64,000 bases of DNA from Tipula vernalis (GCA_958295665.1 OY282558.1:112768838-112832837), one strand, 5' to 3'; positions 9,243 through 20,832 are shown, counted from the stretch's first letter. Numbers and translations: made by a program. Notes: a model not told the origin generated them from the sequence alone.

Positions 9243-11187
9243 GGATTTACACAAGTAGGATTTCTGGAAAGGAAATTAGAACGGAATTCTCTATTATCCC
9301 GAATTTGTTTATGTAGAATTCTTTGAAATTTAGTATGTAAGGAAATCTTTGTTACAGGTTTATACAGGTTTTAGATTTGAATCTAAATCACATAATAATT
9401 ATAATTATTTCTCGTTTCGGGGAAAAAATTAAAAAATAGCGATAAAACTACTCAGATCAATCTGGGCACAAAAAAGAAACAACTTTTAGTACAAAGATTT
9501 CTGCATCGAGATGATTTGGCGAAATAAGCGTGTCCGGTATACTGTCTGTTGCATGCTGCAAACATTCTAAATTTTGTGTGCTGGAGTTTACTAAGTTCGA
9601 GACCGAGTTCTTTATCAATAAATGCGTTCAGAATATGAGCATTTTTTAGTTCAAGTAAAAGCTCGATTGCTGTCGAGAAGCAAAAATTTAAAACATATGC
9701 TTGAATTAAGAGAGAAAGCTTGTATTTTCCAACATCTACGTAAAAAGTATTCTCCATTTATTGAATTCATGGAGACAGAGCATGACAGACTTATTGATGG
9801 GATTTTCAGTGCGATTTGAGTTGGATCCTCTGGTGATATCCACTGGTGCAGATTATTGGTTATACGCTTATGACCCTTTTCCATTTGGGCATTATCCTTA
9901 AAAATGGGCTGGGCATCATTTTCCTTTAAAAGAAACATGATGCCCAGAAAAAAAACAATTTGGGATAATATTTGAAGGCTGGAGAGATAACCTGACCGAG
10001 TTAAAATCTCACAAAATTGTGAAATCTATTTATAATGCTAATTTTGATATTTTCTGTGACATAATGCCGTTAAATTAATTTAATTAAATGCCTTCAAATT
10101 TAAATTTTTAGTCTTCTATAAAAAGTATAACATTCATTTCACTTTTTACAACAATTTAACCTGGAATTTTTTCTGGTTGTTTGACTTAAGCCTCTTTTGT
10201 AAGGAATTTTCGTCAAAAGTGTGATAAAAATCACGATCAAAAATACTTCAAACATTAAAATACATTGGCCTAACACTATACCGTTTAATGTATCCCAGTT
10301 TATGAAACAAAATATGAAGCTTCAGTTTGATTTGTTAAACCAGCTGTGTTTTGAAAAGGAGATAAACCGAAAGACACACTCACAAACAGATAGAGCGACA
10401 GGTAGACCAATAGACAAGCCAACCGGAAGACAGACATCACTTCAAACCAAAATTTGTTGGACTCAGGGGACTTCAAGATTGATATATCGCCAAAAATCTC
10501 AAGGTCAAAAATTTTCTTGATACCTACTGTACTTTTAAATTTTATTTTATTAACGAAAAAGAGAGAAAGAAACATTCAGTAAATCTGCCACTTCCGGTTG
10601 GTCGATTTTCACTAAAACTCACTGGGACATCCCAATTTGAAGGCACAGATAAACAGACAGATTGATAGATAGACAGACCGATAGACAACAATTCGAAACT
10701 CAATTTTTTTGGACTCAGCGGACTTCAAAACAGGTAAATCATCAAAAATTCACAAGCCTAAATTTCTAAAGCCTATTTTTACAACTAAAGCATATGGTTG
10801 CAGTCTACGCATCCAGCAATTTGGCATTGCTAAGCCTAAGTACCGCAACTCTTTTTAAATAAGATTCACTTTTAAATAAGTTCAGCAACATTTGGCATGC
10901 CGTTTGCAAGTTGACGATTTTTTTTTTGGTTTTTAATTTTTCTGACACGTAATTCTTATGTAAACTTTGTAAACAAGTTCCCGCCCGTAGGGGCCGCAGT
11001 CTACTAGTTTTTTTGGTATTTACTTAAAAAATATTGTTAATCACATGATTTTGGCTAAAGTCAATAACTAATGGTGTTTCACTGTGATTGAAGACAGCTC
11101 TTATGTAAATTTGGTAGCGTTAGGTCTCTCAAGCTAACTACATACAGATAAACATCTTTTCAACCTTGGGATCCATCCACAAAAAAA

Positions 11188-11218
<31 letters not shown>

Positions 11219-11529
11219 CTTTCAACATCAAACTTCAAACAACTGCCTCACACCCGCTTCAACCGGTTGATATTCAACTCAACCAAGTTGATCAACATAC
11301 ATTATTCAAGAAGTTTTTGTAAGCCAATGTTTACATTGATTGTTTGTCATACATGTATTTGATAAGTTAATGAGATTTATTTTTGGTAGATTTTGACAAT
11401 TACGGGACACATCAAATATTTTTAGATTTTTATTGCAAATTCCTATAGTGTGAAGCCGCCTTAGTTTCCATAACTTAAGTGTTTAGATTATTCCGTGAAA
11501 TGATAACCTTCTCAATGGTGGAGGATTTT
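9243..11529. other. Unrecognised AT-rich segment at start of duplication unit
   Basis: I see no recognisable gene. Overlapping short frames near 9450-9940 exist on both strands (up to 101 codons), but no motif stands out and they overlap each other. The stretch includes two diverged GACAGA-type repeats (listed separately), a 22-base T run near 11189-11210 and AT-rich sequence. Confidence 0.5.
10290..10790 (+). repeat. Two diverged GACAGA-type repeat units
   Basis: Two related segments, about 10290-10530 and 10580-10790, each hold a run of GACAGA/GACAGACC-like words followed by a 'ttggactcagSGgacttcaa' block, then 'atatcgccaaaaat' or 'aatcatcaaaaatt' and 'aaggtc/aagcct' sequence. A third relative lies at about 60510-60740. 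This looks like a short dispersed non-coding repeat family. The 99-codon open frame at 10221-10520 is a translation of this repeat and is not a gene. Confidence 0.6.
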
Positions 11530-12085
11530 TAATAGCTGTTACGAGTCAATTGAAGTGATGATGATATTACTTATTTTGCTAACTTGGATAGAATTATAAA
11601 CATCTTGTTTTCTAATAGCTGGTGACCTCAATTTGTCAAATTTATTTTGGAATGACCATGATAATTATAGTAATGCCCTTTTGCCACACTTCTTACAAAG
11701 CTACAGAAAGTTTGTATGAAGTGATGCATCTGTGAGATGCTGGGCTTTACCAGTATAATAAATTATATAACCATAATAATCGACTTTTGGATTTAATCCT
11801 AAGTCATTTTGAGTACAGCAATATAACTATTGTAGCATCGATTGATATGCTTACTGTGATTGATAGACATCATCCACCATCGGATATTAGTATTAAATAC
11901 AAAAAGAGAAGTAATTATTAAAGAAATCTAAATTAAATGTGATGATCCCAAACTATTTTGGCCTTACTGCAAAAAGAAAAGGGAATCTTAAATTCTCTCC
12001 CTTCACGAACGCATTATAGTAATAACTTTAGCTGTATGCTTTAGATACCTGTAATTAATTTGGGGATTTCTTTAAATCAGTTTAC
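11530..12085 (+). pseudogene. Decayed Jockey-like LINE endonuclease and linker
   Basis: Shifting frames give GDLNLSNLFWNDHDN (endonuclease Asp/Asn block, about 11620-11665), NRLLDLILSHFEYSNI (about 11780-11828), and IDRHHPPSDISIKYKK (the D-H active-site block, about 11860-11905). Then comes a linker-like DDPKLFWPYCKKKRES (about 11942-11990). These are in the order of an apurinic-like LINE endonuclease running into the linker. The element continues as reverse transcriptase at 17579, so the two parts are one relic split by the I-clade LINE insertion. Confidence 0.7.
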
Positions 12086-12097
12086 AATTTGGGACTG
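12086..12097 (+). repeat. Target-site duplication of the I-clade LINE, left copy
   Basis: The 12-bp aatttgggactg here is repeated directly after the LINE's A-rich tail at 17567-17578. It defines the 5' end of the LINE at 12098 and shows that this copy is close to full length. Confidence 0.85.
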
Positions 12098-12315
12098 GAA
12101 AAAACCAACCAAACCATCAAACAGAACGGTCGATTTAATACGAGTAAAGAAAAAATAATAATATAATAAATAAATAAATAACATTATTACAGCATCAAAA
12201 ACTTTTTTATTAATAAAATAATTATTAAAAACTTTTATTTAATTATAGTTTAATAATAAAAAATAAAAAATAGACTTTTAATTATAGTGGTGTAATAATA
12301 AATATTTACCCCAAA
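12098..12315 (+). promoter_or_regulatory. LINE 5' UTR (probable internal promoter region)
   Basis: This is 218 bp between the target-site duplication and the ORF1 start codon, very AT-rich after about 12140. By analogy with I-type and Jockey LINEs, transcription must start at or near the first base (12098). I could not pick out a convincing initiator or downstream promoter element, so the promoter role is inference from position. Confidence 0.4.
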
Positions 12316-13749
12316 ATGGGGCAAAACAGCGATGGCGATCCAACAAAAAACAAATATTTAGATCATATAAATTACTGTAATGGATTTAAAGTGATAGTCA
12401 CAAACAAATCTAAAGAAAACCGTAAAGAAGTATTACCACCTGTGAATAGTTTAAAAATCAGTGATATCTTAATAAAAAATTTCAGTGCAAGTGATATCAA
12501 AGAAATACAAAAAGTTTCTCGAAATAACGTGGTGGTTTATTGCCATAACCTTGAGACCGCAAATAAAATTGTTGATTTGGAGATATTTAATACAACCGAT
12601 TTGACTGCGTATATCCCATTTTATTACACAAACAGTACAGGATTAATTTGGGATATAGACATTTCTTATACAGAGCAAGAAATTCTTGATAGAATTAATG
12701 CCTTCCAATTCAATGTCGCCAAAGTTCAACGAATAAATAGAAGAACTGTAGAAAATGGTACTACGAAGTATATACCAACCAGAAGAATGAAGATATTCTT
12801 CCATGGTCACGAGATTCCGCAATACATTTTTTTGAACTACGTCCGGATCAAATGTGAGCCCTTTATACAGCAAATTATCCAATGTTCAAACTGTTGGCGT
12901 TATAATCATGGAAAATCGAACTGTAATTCGAATAAATCGGTATGTAAAAACTGTAGTATTAAACACCTTGATGACCCTTGTAACAACAACATTTGTTGTG
13001 TCTCTTGTGGCGGAGACCATTTATCAAACTCCAAAATATGCCCAGAAATCTCAAGGCAGCAAAACATTAAAAGTGCAATGACCTACAAAAATGTATCTTT
13101 TGGTGAGGCAAATTTGCTGTTCCCAAGAGTCAACAAAAAAACGGTTTATTCTGAAATGTATTCTGTAATTTCAAAAAATATGTTTAATGTTCTTTCTGAT
13201 GATTACGATGAGGAATTTCCTTCACTAACAAAAAGTTCGGTAAACAATAGAATTGAAAAAAAATTATTACCAACTCATAAAAAGCATTACATGATTCAGA
13301 ATTATAAACAATTCAGCCGTCCAGTTGTTGATACAAGAACAAAAAAATCAAAACGGAGAGAAATCGATGACGATATCAATGAAATAGAAACATCAAAGAA
13401 ATCAAAAACCAGTTCCTCGAACGGCATCGCTTTTTTGAATAAACTAAACCCGTCGACATCATTTGCAAACTCAGGTAACACACAGCTACAAACAAATAGT
13501 ATTGTTTCACAATATCAGGTACGTAATACAATAAATTCATCAAATATTCAACATGAAAATACTGCTTCACAATTACAATTAAATAAAAAGCAATTTGTGA
13601 ATAATTCAAACGTAATATCTAATATGCCTGAAAGTAACCCTGAAATTGTTACAAGTGTCAACCCTACAAATTACGATGTTAATATGTCTCCTTATAATCA
13701 AAATAATAATAATTGTACTTCAGAAAATCCTCAAAGAACTAATATATAA
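12316..13749 (+). CDS. I-clade LINE ORF1 protein (gag-like, 477 aa)
   Basis: This is the nucleic-acid-binding ORF1 protein of the LINE, which packages the element's RNA. The start is the ATG of MGQNSDGD, the first in the element, 218 bp downstream of its 5' end. Residues 190-203 form a classic CX2CX4HX4C knuckle (CSNCWRYNHGKSNC). Residues 210-222 form a second, CX2CX3HX4C. Residues 228-242 form a third, CX2CX3HX6C. The N-terminal 185 residues resemble the region that precedes the knuckles in I-type ORF1, but no motif is distinctive. The C-terminal half is Asn/Ser/Gln-rich and low in complexity, with a basic KKSKRRE patch. The frame is intact, unlike ORF2. It ends in TAA at 13747-13749, and ORF2 continues in the same frame. 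Confidence 0.88.
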   Translation: MGQNSDGDPTKNKYLDHINYCNGFKVIVTNKSKENRKEVLPPVNSLKISDILIKNFSASDIKEIQKVSRNNVVVYCHNLETANKIVDLEIFNTTDLTAYIPFYYTNSTGLIWDIDISYTEQEILDRINAFQFNVAKVQRINRRTVENGTTKYIPTRRMKIFFHGHEIPQYIFLNYVRIKCEPFIQQIIQCSNCWRYNHGKSNCNSNKSVCKNCSIKHLDDPCNNNICCVSCGGDHLSNSKICPEISRQQNIKSAMTYKNVSFGEANLLFPRVNKKTVYSEMYSVISKNMFNVLSDDYDEEFPSLTKSSVNNRIEKKLLPTHKKHYMIQNYKQFSRPVVDTRTKKSKRREIDDDINEIETSKKSKTSSSNGIAFLNKLNPSTSFANSGNTQLQTNSIVSQYQVRNTINSSNIQHENTASQLQLNKKQFVNNSNVISNMPESNPEIVTSVNPTNYDVNMSPYNQNNNNCTSENPQRTNI

Positions 13750-16700
13750 CTAGCACATGAAAGACTATCTATATTGCAATTTAATTCAAACGGATTCTAT
13801 AATAACAAACATGAAATTGACTTACTTATTCAAAGATTTAATCCTTTTATTATATGTATTCAAGAAACCCACTTCCACAACAAACAAAATATTTCGTTGA
13901 AAAATTATAAAACTTACAGAATGGATGTCAAACTTATCAACAACCAGAAAGTCAAAGGCGGTGTTGCCACATTTATTGCAAATTGTTTTAAAAGTGAGGA
14001 GCATCATTTAACTACAGATATTCAAGCAATTGCAGTAAAAATTTTCAATCCAATTAAATTAACCATTTGTAACATATACCTTCCACCGAATTCCGACCCA
14101 ACTGTAAGGCAAATGGAAAGTATTGTTGACCAACTTGAGAGTCCGTTTATTTTAATGGGTGATATGAACGCACACAATGCCCTATGGGACTCAAACTCTA
14201 CAATTAGAAATAAAAAAGGAAAATTAATTGAATATATTTTAAATAAATATGACTTATTGCTGTTTAATACTGGAAGCCAACACACATTTGTAACAAAAAT
14301 TCAACATGTGTTATAGACCTAGCAATAGGAACTCCATCTCTGGAACAATTTTTCAATTGGGAAGCTTATGAAGACACTTGTGGCAGTGATCACTTTCCAA
14401 TTTTTTTACATTTCCATAAAAAACAGAAATTCCCATCTTTTCGTACAAAATTTAACATCAAGAAAGCAAACTGGGAACTCTTCACTTCTTGCATGGATTC
14501 CAAAATTCCTAAGTCAACTTCGGTTTCTGATGCTGATATGAATAATTTATCGAACATTTTTAGTGAAACAGCTAAGGAGAGTATTCCAAAAACTCCAAAC
14601 ATGTTTAAAAGGCCTCCAGTACCTTGGTGGAGTCCCAGAATAAAAGAGCTTTTGGAATCACGTAAACAAGCACTTAATTTCATCAATAGGTCGCCTTTCG
14701 TATTGTCTGATGTGATTAATTATAAAAAAGCTAGGGCGTTGGTACGTAGAGAAATACGAATCTCAAAAAAAAATTCATGGGAAAAATTTGTCGGAACCAT
14801 TGATAAAACCACACCGATAAAAAAGTTATGGAAAAATCAGTACACAACTGCGATAAAAACTAATAATTATCTATCCTCAAATCCAGTAACTATCGCTAAT
14901 ACACTAGCTAAACATTTTGAAGAAAAATCTAGCTCAAAAAATTATGAGTCTGATTTCCTATCGTTTAAAAGTTTATCAGAAATACAACACATCTCTATAG
15001 AATCTGAAATTGATGAACCTTACAATGCTCCAATTACAATTCAAGAATTCACAATAGCTTTAAATAATGTAAAAGGATCATCACCTGGCCCTGATTTAAT
15101 TCACTACGACATGATAAAAAACCTATCACAATCGGCTCGATCCTACATTATAAAAATATTCAATCACATTTTTCTACAGCAAAAGATGCCGAACGAATGG
15201 AAGAAAGCTTTGATCATACCGATTTTAAAGCCCGATAAAGATCGAACACTCACTGATAGTTACAGGCCTATATCTCTAACAAGTTGCCTGTGCAAATTGA
15301 TGGAAAGGATATTAAATAACAGACTAATATGGTTTTTAGAATTTAATAAAGTTATATCAGCTTCACAGTTTGGCTTTAGAAAAAAACTTTCAACCATGGA
15401 TGCTATCGCTTCTCTTGAAAACTCGATTAAAACAGATTTGAAAAACCAAAACCACTTGGTCGCTATTTTTTTAGATTTAGAAAAAGCATACGATATGGCT
15501 TGGCGTCACTCAATTATCAAGAAATTAGCTGCTGCTGGCGTAAAAGGAAATTTATTACATTTTATTCGTAACTTTCTGGATAATCGAACTTTCCAAGTTG
15601 CTTTTGGTGGCATTTTTTCAAACACATACGTCCAAGAAAATGGAATACCGCAGGGATCAGTACTAAGCGTTACCCTCTTTTTAATTGCAATAAATGATAT
15701 CGTTAACGTAATTAACTCTCCTGTTAACATAAATATTTACGCAGATGATATCACAATATACACGCATCATAAAGATATTAAATACATTGAAAACCAGCTT
15801 CAAAATGCAATAAACAAAATTCAGGATTGGACAACGCAGAATGGATTTCAAATTTCAAAAACTAAAACGTGCGCCATGCATTTCTGTAGAAAAACTAAGC
15901 CCCATGCGGATACACAAATTTTATTGAACGGAACTCTTATTGAATTCAATTCAACTTTTAAATATCTTGGAATAAACTTGGATAAAAAACTTTGTTGGAA
16001 AGCACACATAATTGAAACTAAACGTAAGGCAACTAACAATTTGAGAATTCTAAAAATTTTGTCCAATACACATTGGGGTGCAAAACGTGACACTTTACTC
16101 TATATATACAAAACAGTTGTGCTCTCACGTATGGATTATGGATGCATTTTCTATAACTCTGCCTACAAGACATCGCTTAAATCGCTGGACTCAGTACATA
16201 ATGCTGGAATTAGACTTGCAACAGGTGCTTTTCGGACCAGCCCTACAGTGAGCATTTTAGCAGAAGCTGGTATCCCACCATTACATACCCGAAGAAAAAT
16301 TTTAATAATGTCTTTCTATATAAACATACTGTCTATGAAACAACACCCGTTAAACTCGAGCTATCAAGAAGTATTGCATACAAGAAGAAATGTTCTTAAA
16401 CCATCTGTACTACATACAATATCACAAATTACCAACAATCTTGATATATCTTTAAATGAAATACGAGCAGCACAACCTTATCCATTCCCTTATTGGCTCA
16501 TGCCTCCTTTATATATAAATATGGACCTGCTCAAACATAAGAGTACTACTGCTAACGAAATGCTATTTCAAACACTTCATAGAGAAGCTCTTTTTAACTA
16601 CGACAACTATACCTTAATATACACGGATGGATCAAAAATGGAGAACTTCGCTGGAGCTGCTTTTGTATCAAACTCGACAGAAATTATACATAGGCTACAA

Positions 16701-17343
16701 ACAACGACCTCCATATACAATGCTGAACTTTATGCAATTTACCAAACCGTTAAATGGGCAACTAAACAACAATTTTCTTATTAATTGCGACTCAGCTAGT
16801 AGTCTACAGGCCATCCAGAAAAAAAGCGACAACCCAATTATACAAAATATACATAGCCTTATTTATAATTCACGTGATATAAAAACATTTAAATTCATTT
16901 GGATCCCAAGCCACGCAGGCATAAAAGGAAACGATAAAGCGGATATAGCTGCAAAAAATGCCCATATTTGTGAAATTACTAATGAGCACCTTCCAATTGC
17001 AGGTGACTTAAAAAATTACGTTAAATGTTATCTTCTAAATGAATGGAAATTAGAATGGAGTTCACTTAATACTCCAAATAAACTTAGAGAAATTAAAAAC
17101 ATGCCTGTTCCGTGGGTGTCATCCAACAGGAAAAATCGAAAGGAAGAAATAATTCTCACACGACTACGTATTGGTCACAGCCGGTTTAGCCATGAACACC
17201 TATTTGAAAATTTACCTCCGCCGACATGCGACTGCGGAAACGTACTTACCATAAAACACATTCTCGTAGAGTGCCCCGAGGTTGACAGCCTTAGGGAAAA
17301 ATATGAAATTGGCGGCGAAATGATAAACATCTTAGGAGATTAA
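13750..17343 (+). pseudogene. I-clade LINE ORF2 polyprotein: endonuclease, RT, RNase H (two frameshifts)
   Basis: This is the catalytic polyprotein for target-primed reverse transcription. Endonuclease: LQFNSNGF, IQETHFH, NIYLPPNSDP and GDMNAHNALWDS in frame 1 (13750-14316), then CVIDLAIG and GSDHFPIF in frame 3, so a frameshift falls at about 14295-14305. Reverse transcriptase (frame 3): SSPGPDLIHYDMI, SYRPISLTSCLCKLMERIL, SQFGFRKKLSTMDAI, LDLEKAYDMAW, GIPQGSVLS, YADDITIY (near 15738), KYLGINLDKKL. RNase H: YTDGSK and AELYAI in frame 3, then a second frameshift near 16780, and NCDSASS and GNDKAD in frame 1. C-terminal zinc motif: CDCGN...KHILVEC. No ATG precedes the endonuclease Asn; the first in-frame ATG is at 13921. 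All catalytic residues looked for are present, so it may have been active recently. Confidence 0.88.
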
Positions 17344-17578
17344 AATGATGAAACTTTGGATAAGCTGATTCAATTTCTAAAAGAAGGTCAATTTTTTGAC
17401 AAAATATAAAACATCTTCATGTATTTTTGCTTTTAATTTATTGTCAGTAACGTAGTATGAACCAAATATTGTAAAATTATTGTATAAAAATATTGTAAAA
17501 ACCAGTAATGTGTTAAACAATAAAAAATTTATAAAAAAAAAAAAAAATAAAAAAAATAAAAAAAAAAATTTGGGACTG
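17344..17578 (+). other. LINE 3' UTR, A-rich tail and right target-site duplication
   Basis: About 180 bp of AT-rich 3' UTR follows the ORF2 stop. Next comes an A-rich tail with single T interruptions (about 17532-17566), then aatttgggactg at 17567-17578, identical to 12086-12097. The tail marks the plus-strand orientation. Minus-strand open frames across this tail are poly-T translations. Confidence 0.85.
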
Positions 17579-18530
17579 CATGATTGTAGAAAGAAAGATG
17601 GGATATTATACAATCAATGTAGCATTTTACCTAATTTTTGTATTCCTGAAGCGAACCAGGTATGAGACAAATAAAGGTCCTGGAGCTGATAATTTATCTC
17701 CTTATTTGCTAAGCAATGTAGTTTGAACCTTTATTAGGATGATAACACAGACATTTCAAATTATAGGCCAATTTCAATACTTAATTATGTCTCTAAAATT
17801 TTCAAGAAAATTGTTCATAAAAAGTTTGCTCGAACTAAAGGAATCGTATCCAAAAGTCAACACGGATTCTTCTAAGGATGTCCTACGTTAAAAAATGTTT
17901 CATGCCTTACAGAATATGTGACTGAGTCGTTAAATTCTGGCTTTGGATTTGACGTCATTTACACTGAGTTTTCTAAAGCTTTTGATAAAATCAATCACTC
18001 GCTTCTATTGGTAAAGTTGCCTCGGTACGGTGTTAGAAGTAATAACTAAACCTTACCTATACCTAAGGAGCTCGTCAGAATTCAACGCTTGCCCCGTTAT
18101 TGTTTATTTTATTCATAAATGATATTTCTGACATATTGTTATTTGCAGACGATCTGAAAATTTTTTTCAGTATCAAATCATTACAAAATTGCTTTGAACT
18201 GTGACATTAAAATAAAACCGAGAAATGTTAATCGAGGTTTCAAGTATGTATCAACAATACATATTTCAATATTAAATCTAACGTTGTTGACTTGGGTATA
18301 ACTATATCGATGATAGGATGGACTTTAAACTGCATATTCAAAATGTAGTAGGAATAGCATATAAAATGATTGAGTTCTCATCTAGAACTATTAGAAATTT
18401 TACTGGGTATCGGTCCCACCTTGTTATTTTTGGGACTTTTGGGAAGAAGCATTTTTTAATACTTAACTCCTATTTGAAATCCGAACCATTCAGTACATAG
18501 TGACAATGAAAAAGAAACCTTATAAAACCA
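17579..18530 (+). pseudogene. Decayed Jockey-like LINE reverse transcriptase (copy 2)
   Basis: This copy matches 1130-2080. It carries the same blocks (KGPGADNLSPYLL, NYRPISILNYVSKIF, SKSQHGFF, FSKAFDKINHSLL, LLFADDLKIF) and the same stops. It is the right half of the relic whose endonuclease half is at 11530-12085; joining across the LINE leaves one copy of the 12-bp target. Confidence 0.75.
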
Positions 18531-20533
18531 GACTGACCAGATATAATTTAGTATCGCTGAAAGTAAGAAGAATTCTGTCTGACGAAATTACTTTATATTA
18601 AATATTAAGCTGTATAATAAATTGATTATCTAGCTTGTACGGCTTGTAACGAAATCCAAAGATTTCGTTAGCAGACACAGAATCAGAGGTCTGGTGCGGT
18701 CTCGATAGCTGGCTAATGCTCACGCTACATCGTGGGGATTTTCAGACTTGACTCTATGCTTGCACATTTTCAATAGCAAATAAAAATAATAATAAAATGG
18801 GTGCGTCCGTGCGGGATGACCACTCCACCTAGCGGAATCCCCACACAGTCTGCTATCGATGCCCCCTTATAATGTGTCGATCCCACGTGATGTACGCAGT
18901 CACCTACATGCAAATGGACAACACATGTGCCGTATCGATCTCTCCGACAGCCTGCCATTAGAGATCAACACAACCGGAGAAGTATGGAAAAGACTGACAC
19001 AAGTACTACCAATACATGGTACCGTGAATACGAAAGAAATTAAAAGAAAAGGATTGGGCTAATAAGAGTGACGAGGAAAAAAAATTGAAACAATACCGAG
19101 AGAGCTGTGGAATAACGTTATATAATAAAAAAATATGGTGTAAAACGAAAACACGCGACACAGTCAAGACCGGCTCACAACAAAATTAAATGTAGACCAG
19201 AAACTGTCAATATTTTTAACAGTTAGAGGCAATAACAAAAGACAAACTTTCAAATTAAGCAATAAGCACAAAAAACAAGTTTTTTAAAGTACGTTAAAAT
19301 TTATGTAGCAAAGCAAAAAAAATTTGTTTTCGTTTTTTTTTTTTTGGTTTTTCAGACAAAAAGAAACACGATACCTGTTTTGGATCGGAGGATCTCATCC
19401 GATCTAAACCGGTCTGGCACAGCTCTTCTCACCCAATGCAGGTACCCTATTTTATTAAAAAAAAACACAGAATTTTGTTTACACTCACATACACTCCAAA
19501 AGGAATTTAAATTAAAAAAAAATGCAAAATTGAACACAGAAAATCGTTTTTTTCCATATTTATCTGGCCACACGGCACTTAACTTTTATCCTAAACTTAT
19601 ATAAATCAATTTAATTAAAAAAAAACACTATTTGGGATTTTTGATAGTCCGCGGTCAAGAACCCAAAACACTTTCGACCGCTCGCTGTCAAACTGCAACC
19701 TCGACTAATTTTCTTTTTTTACTCTCCCATCCGATTCAAACAAAAAACTTTCTTCATCGCCGCTCTCAACGTTGGTGTAGTTATGCATTCATTCTCCAAT
19801 ACACCACCAACACCAATCTATAACATAAAAAAGAGACAATTTATCTCATCAAAGAATATGGATAATATCACCTCATCTTCATGCGACAACGCAATCGATT
19901 GCATAATATCACAATCAATTACTTGCAGAAGATTAGTATTCGTCACCATCGTACAATACAACACCCATTACATGCTACACCAACACAGCAAAAAGGCACA
20001 CGAATCATAGAATATGGTCGTCATTAAGAATAAACAAACATATACATAACATTCGGCAGCGGTGTTCAAACCAATTCACATGCACTAGACCGAAAGCAAA
20101 TCCGAACCGTCTTACGCAGACAAGGGGTGGCGTAATAGGCTAGATTTAAAATTTTCTTCGGACATATATTGTACTATTTGGAGGGTTGCGGTCAGTACAA
20201 TAATGTTCGAAGAAAATTTTAAATTTTTAACTTGAGAATCATCACATCTTCTTATCGATTCATCACCGAGAGTAAAATTCCAAGTCAGAAATTAAAATAA
20301 AAACGCATACTCTGTGATTAAACTTTAGTCGTACCAAATAATTTTGTATAAATCGCGAAGAACTATCTCAATTTTGTAAAATTGAAATAAACTAAATCAT
20401 GTGTGAAATTACAAATGAAATTGAGTGAAAATGCGAGCTTTTCAACAAAATTTACGCTTTAAAACGATCGCATGGTCAAATAAAAGGGTCGATGACGCGT
20501 ATGAAAGTTCACCTTAACATCCCAAACGCCGCA
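18531..20533. other. Unrecognised stretch (copy 2 of 2081-4084)
   Basis: It corresponds to the copy 1 stretch, differing at least by G18832 in place of C2383. No gene recognised. It contains the small inverted-repeat element at 20145-20223. Confidence 0.5.
20145..20223. repeat. Small inverted-repeat element (MITE-like), copy 2
   Basis: Copy of 3696-3774: two arms of about 29 bp around a 20-bp spacer. Confidence 0.6.
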
Positions 20534-20832
20534 AGCAAATAAAACAATTTTTATCACATTTCAGCAGCAATTCGCAGATGCAAAGCTCACAAAGATTAAT
20601 ATACCTAAATTCTTCGGCGATTACATAAAATGGCAGTCCTTTCATGACATTTATAGTTGAACAATTCATGAAAAGGATGGTTTTACTGCTGCCCAGAAAT
20701 TTCAATATCTGAAGGGTCTACTTAAGAGAGAGGCGGAGATGTCAAATACCAGGAAGCATTCCAGAAATTAGTTGAAAGATACGAACGAAAAAGTCGTTGA
20801 GGAGGGAAACTACAATCAAAGAGTGGTGTAAT

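Larger units (their letters stand above)
12098..17566 (+). mobile_element. Full-length I-clade LINE (about 5.47 kb)
   Basis: The element is bounded by a 12-bp target-site duplication. It has an AT-rich 5' UTR of about 218 bp, an intact ORF1 (12316-13749), an ORF2 spanning 13750-17343 with two frameshifts, a 3' UTR of about 180 bp and an A-rich tail. The domain set (apurinic-like endonuclease, reverse transcriptase, RNase H after the reverse transcriptase, and a three-knuckle ORF1) places it with the I group of non-LTR retrotransposons; Jockey and CR1 elements usually lack the RNase H. Its target was an older Jockey-like relic. Tail is poly-A with T interruptions, not the TAA repeat of the Drosophila I factor. 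Confidence 0.9.

Noticed and set aside
9450..9940. Overlapping 65-101 codon frames on both strands as a host gene
   Set aside because: They overlap each other antisense, show no recognisable motif, no codon pattern and no clear splice context.
10221..10520. 99-codon frame with a Thr/Arg/Gln-rich repeat (RATGRPIDKPTGRQT)
   Set aside because: It is a translation of the GACAGA-type repeat, which recurs in diverged form at 10580-10790 and 60510-60760.
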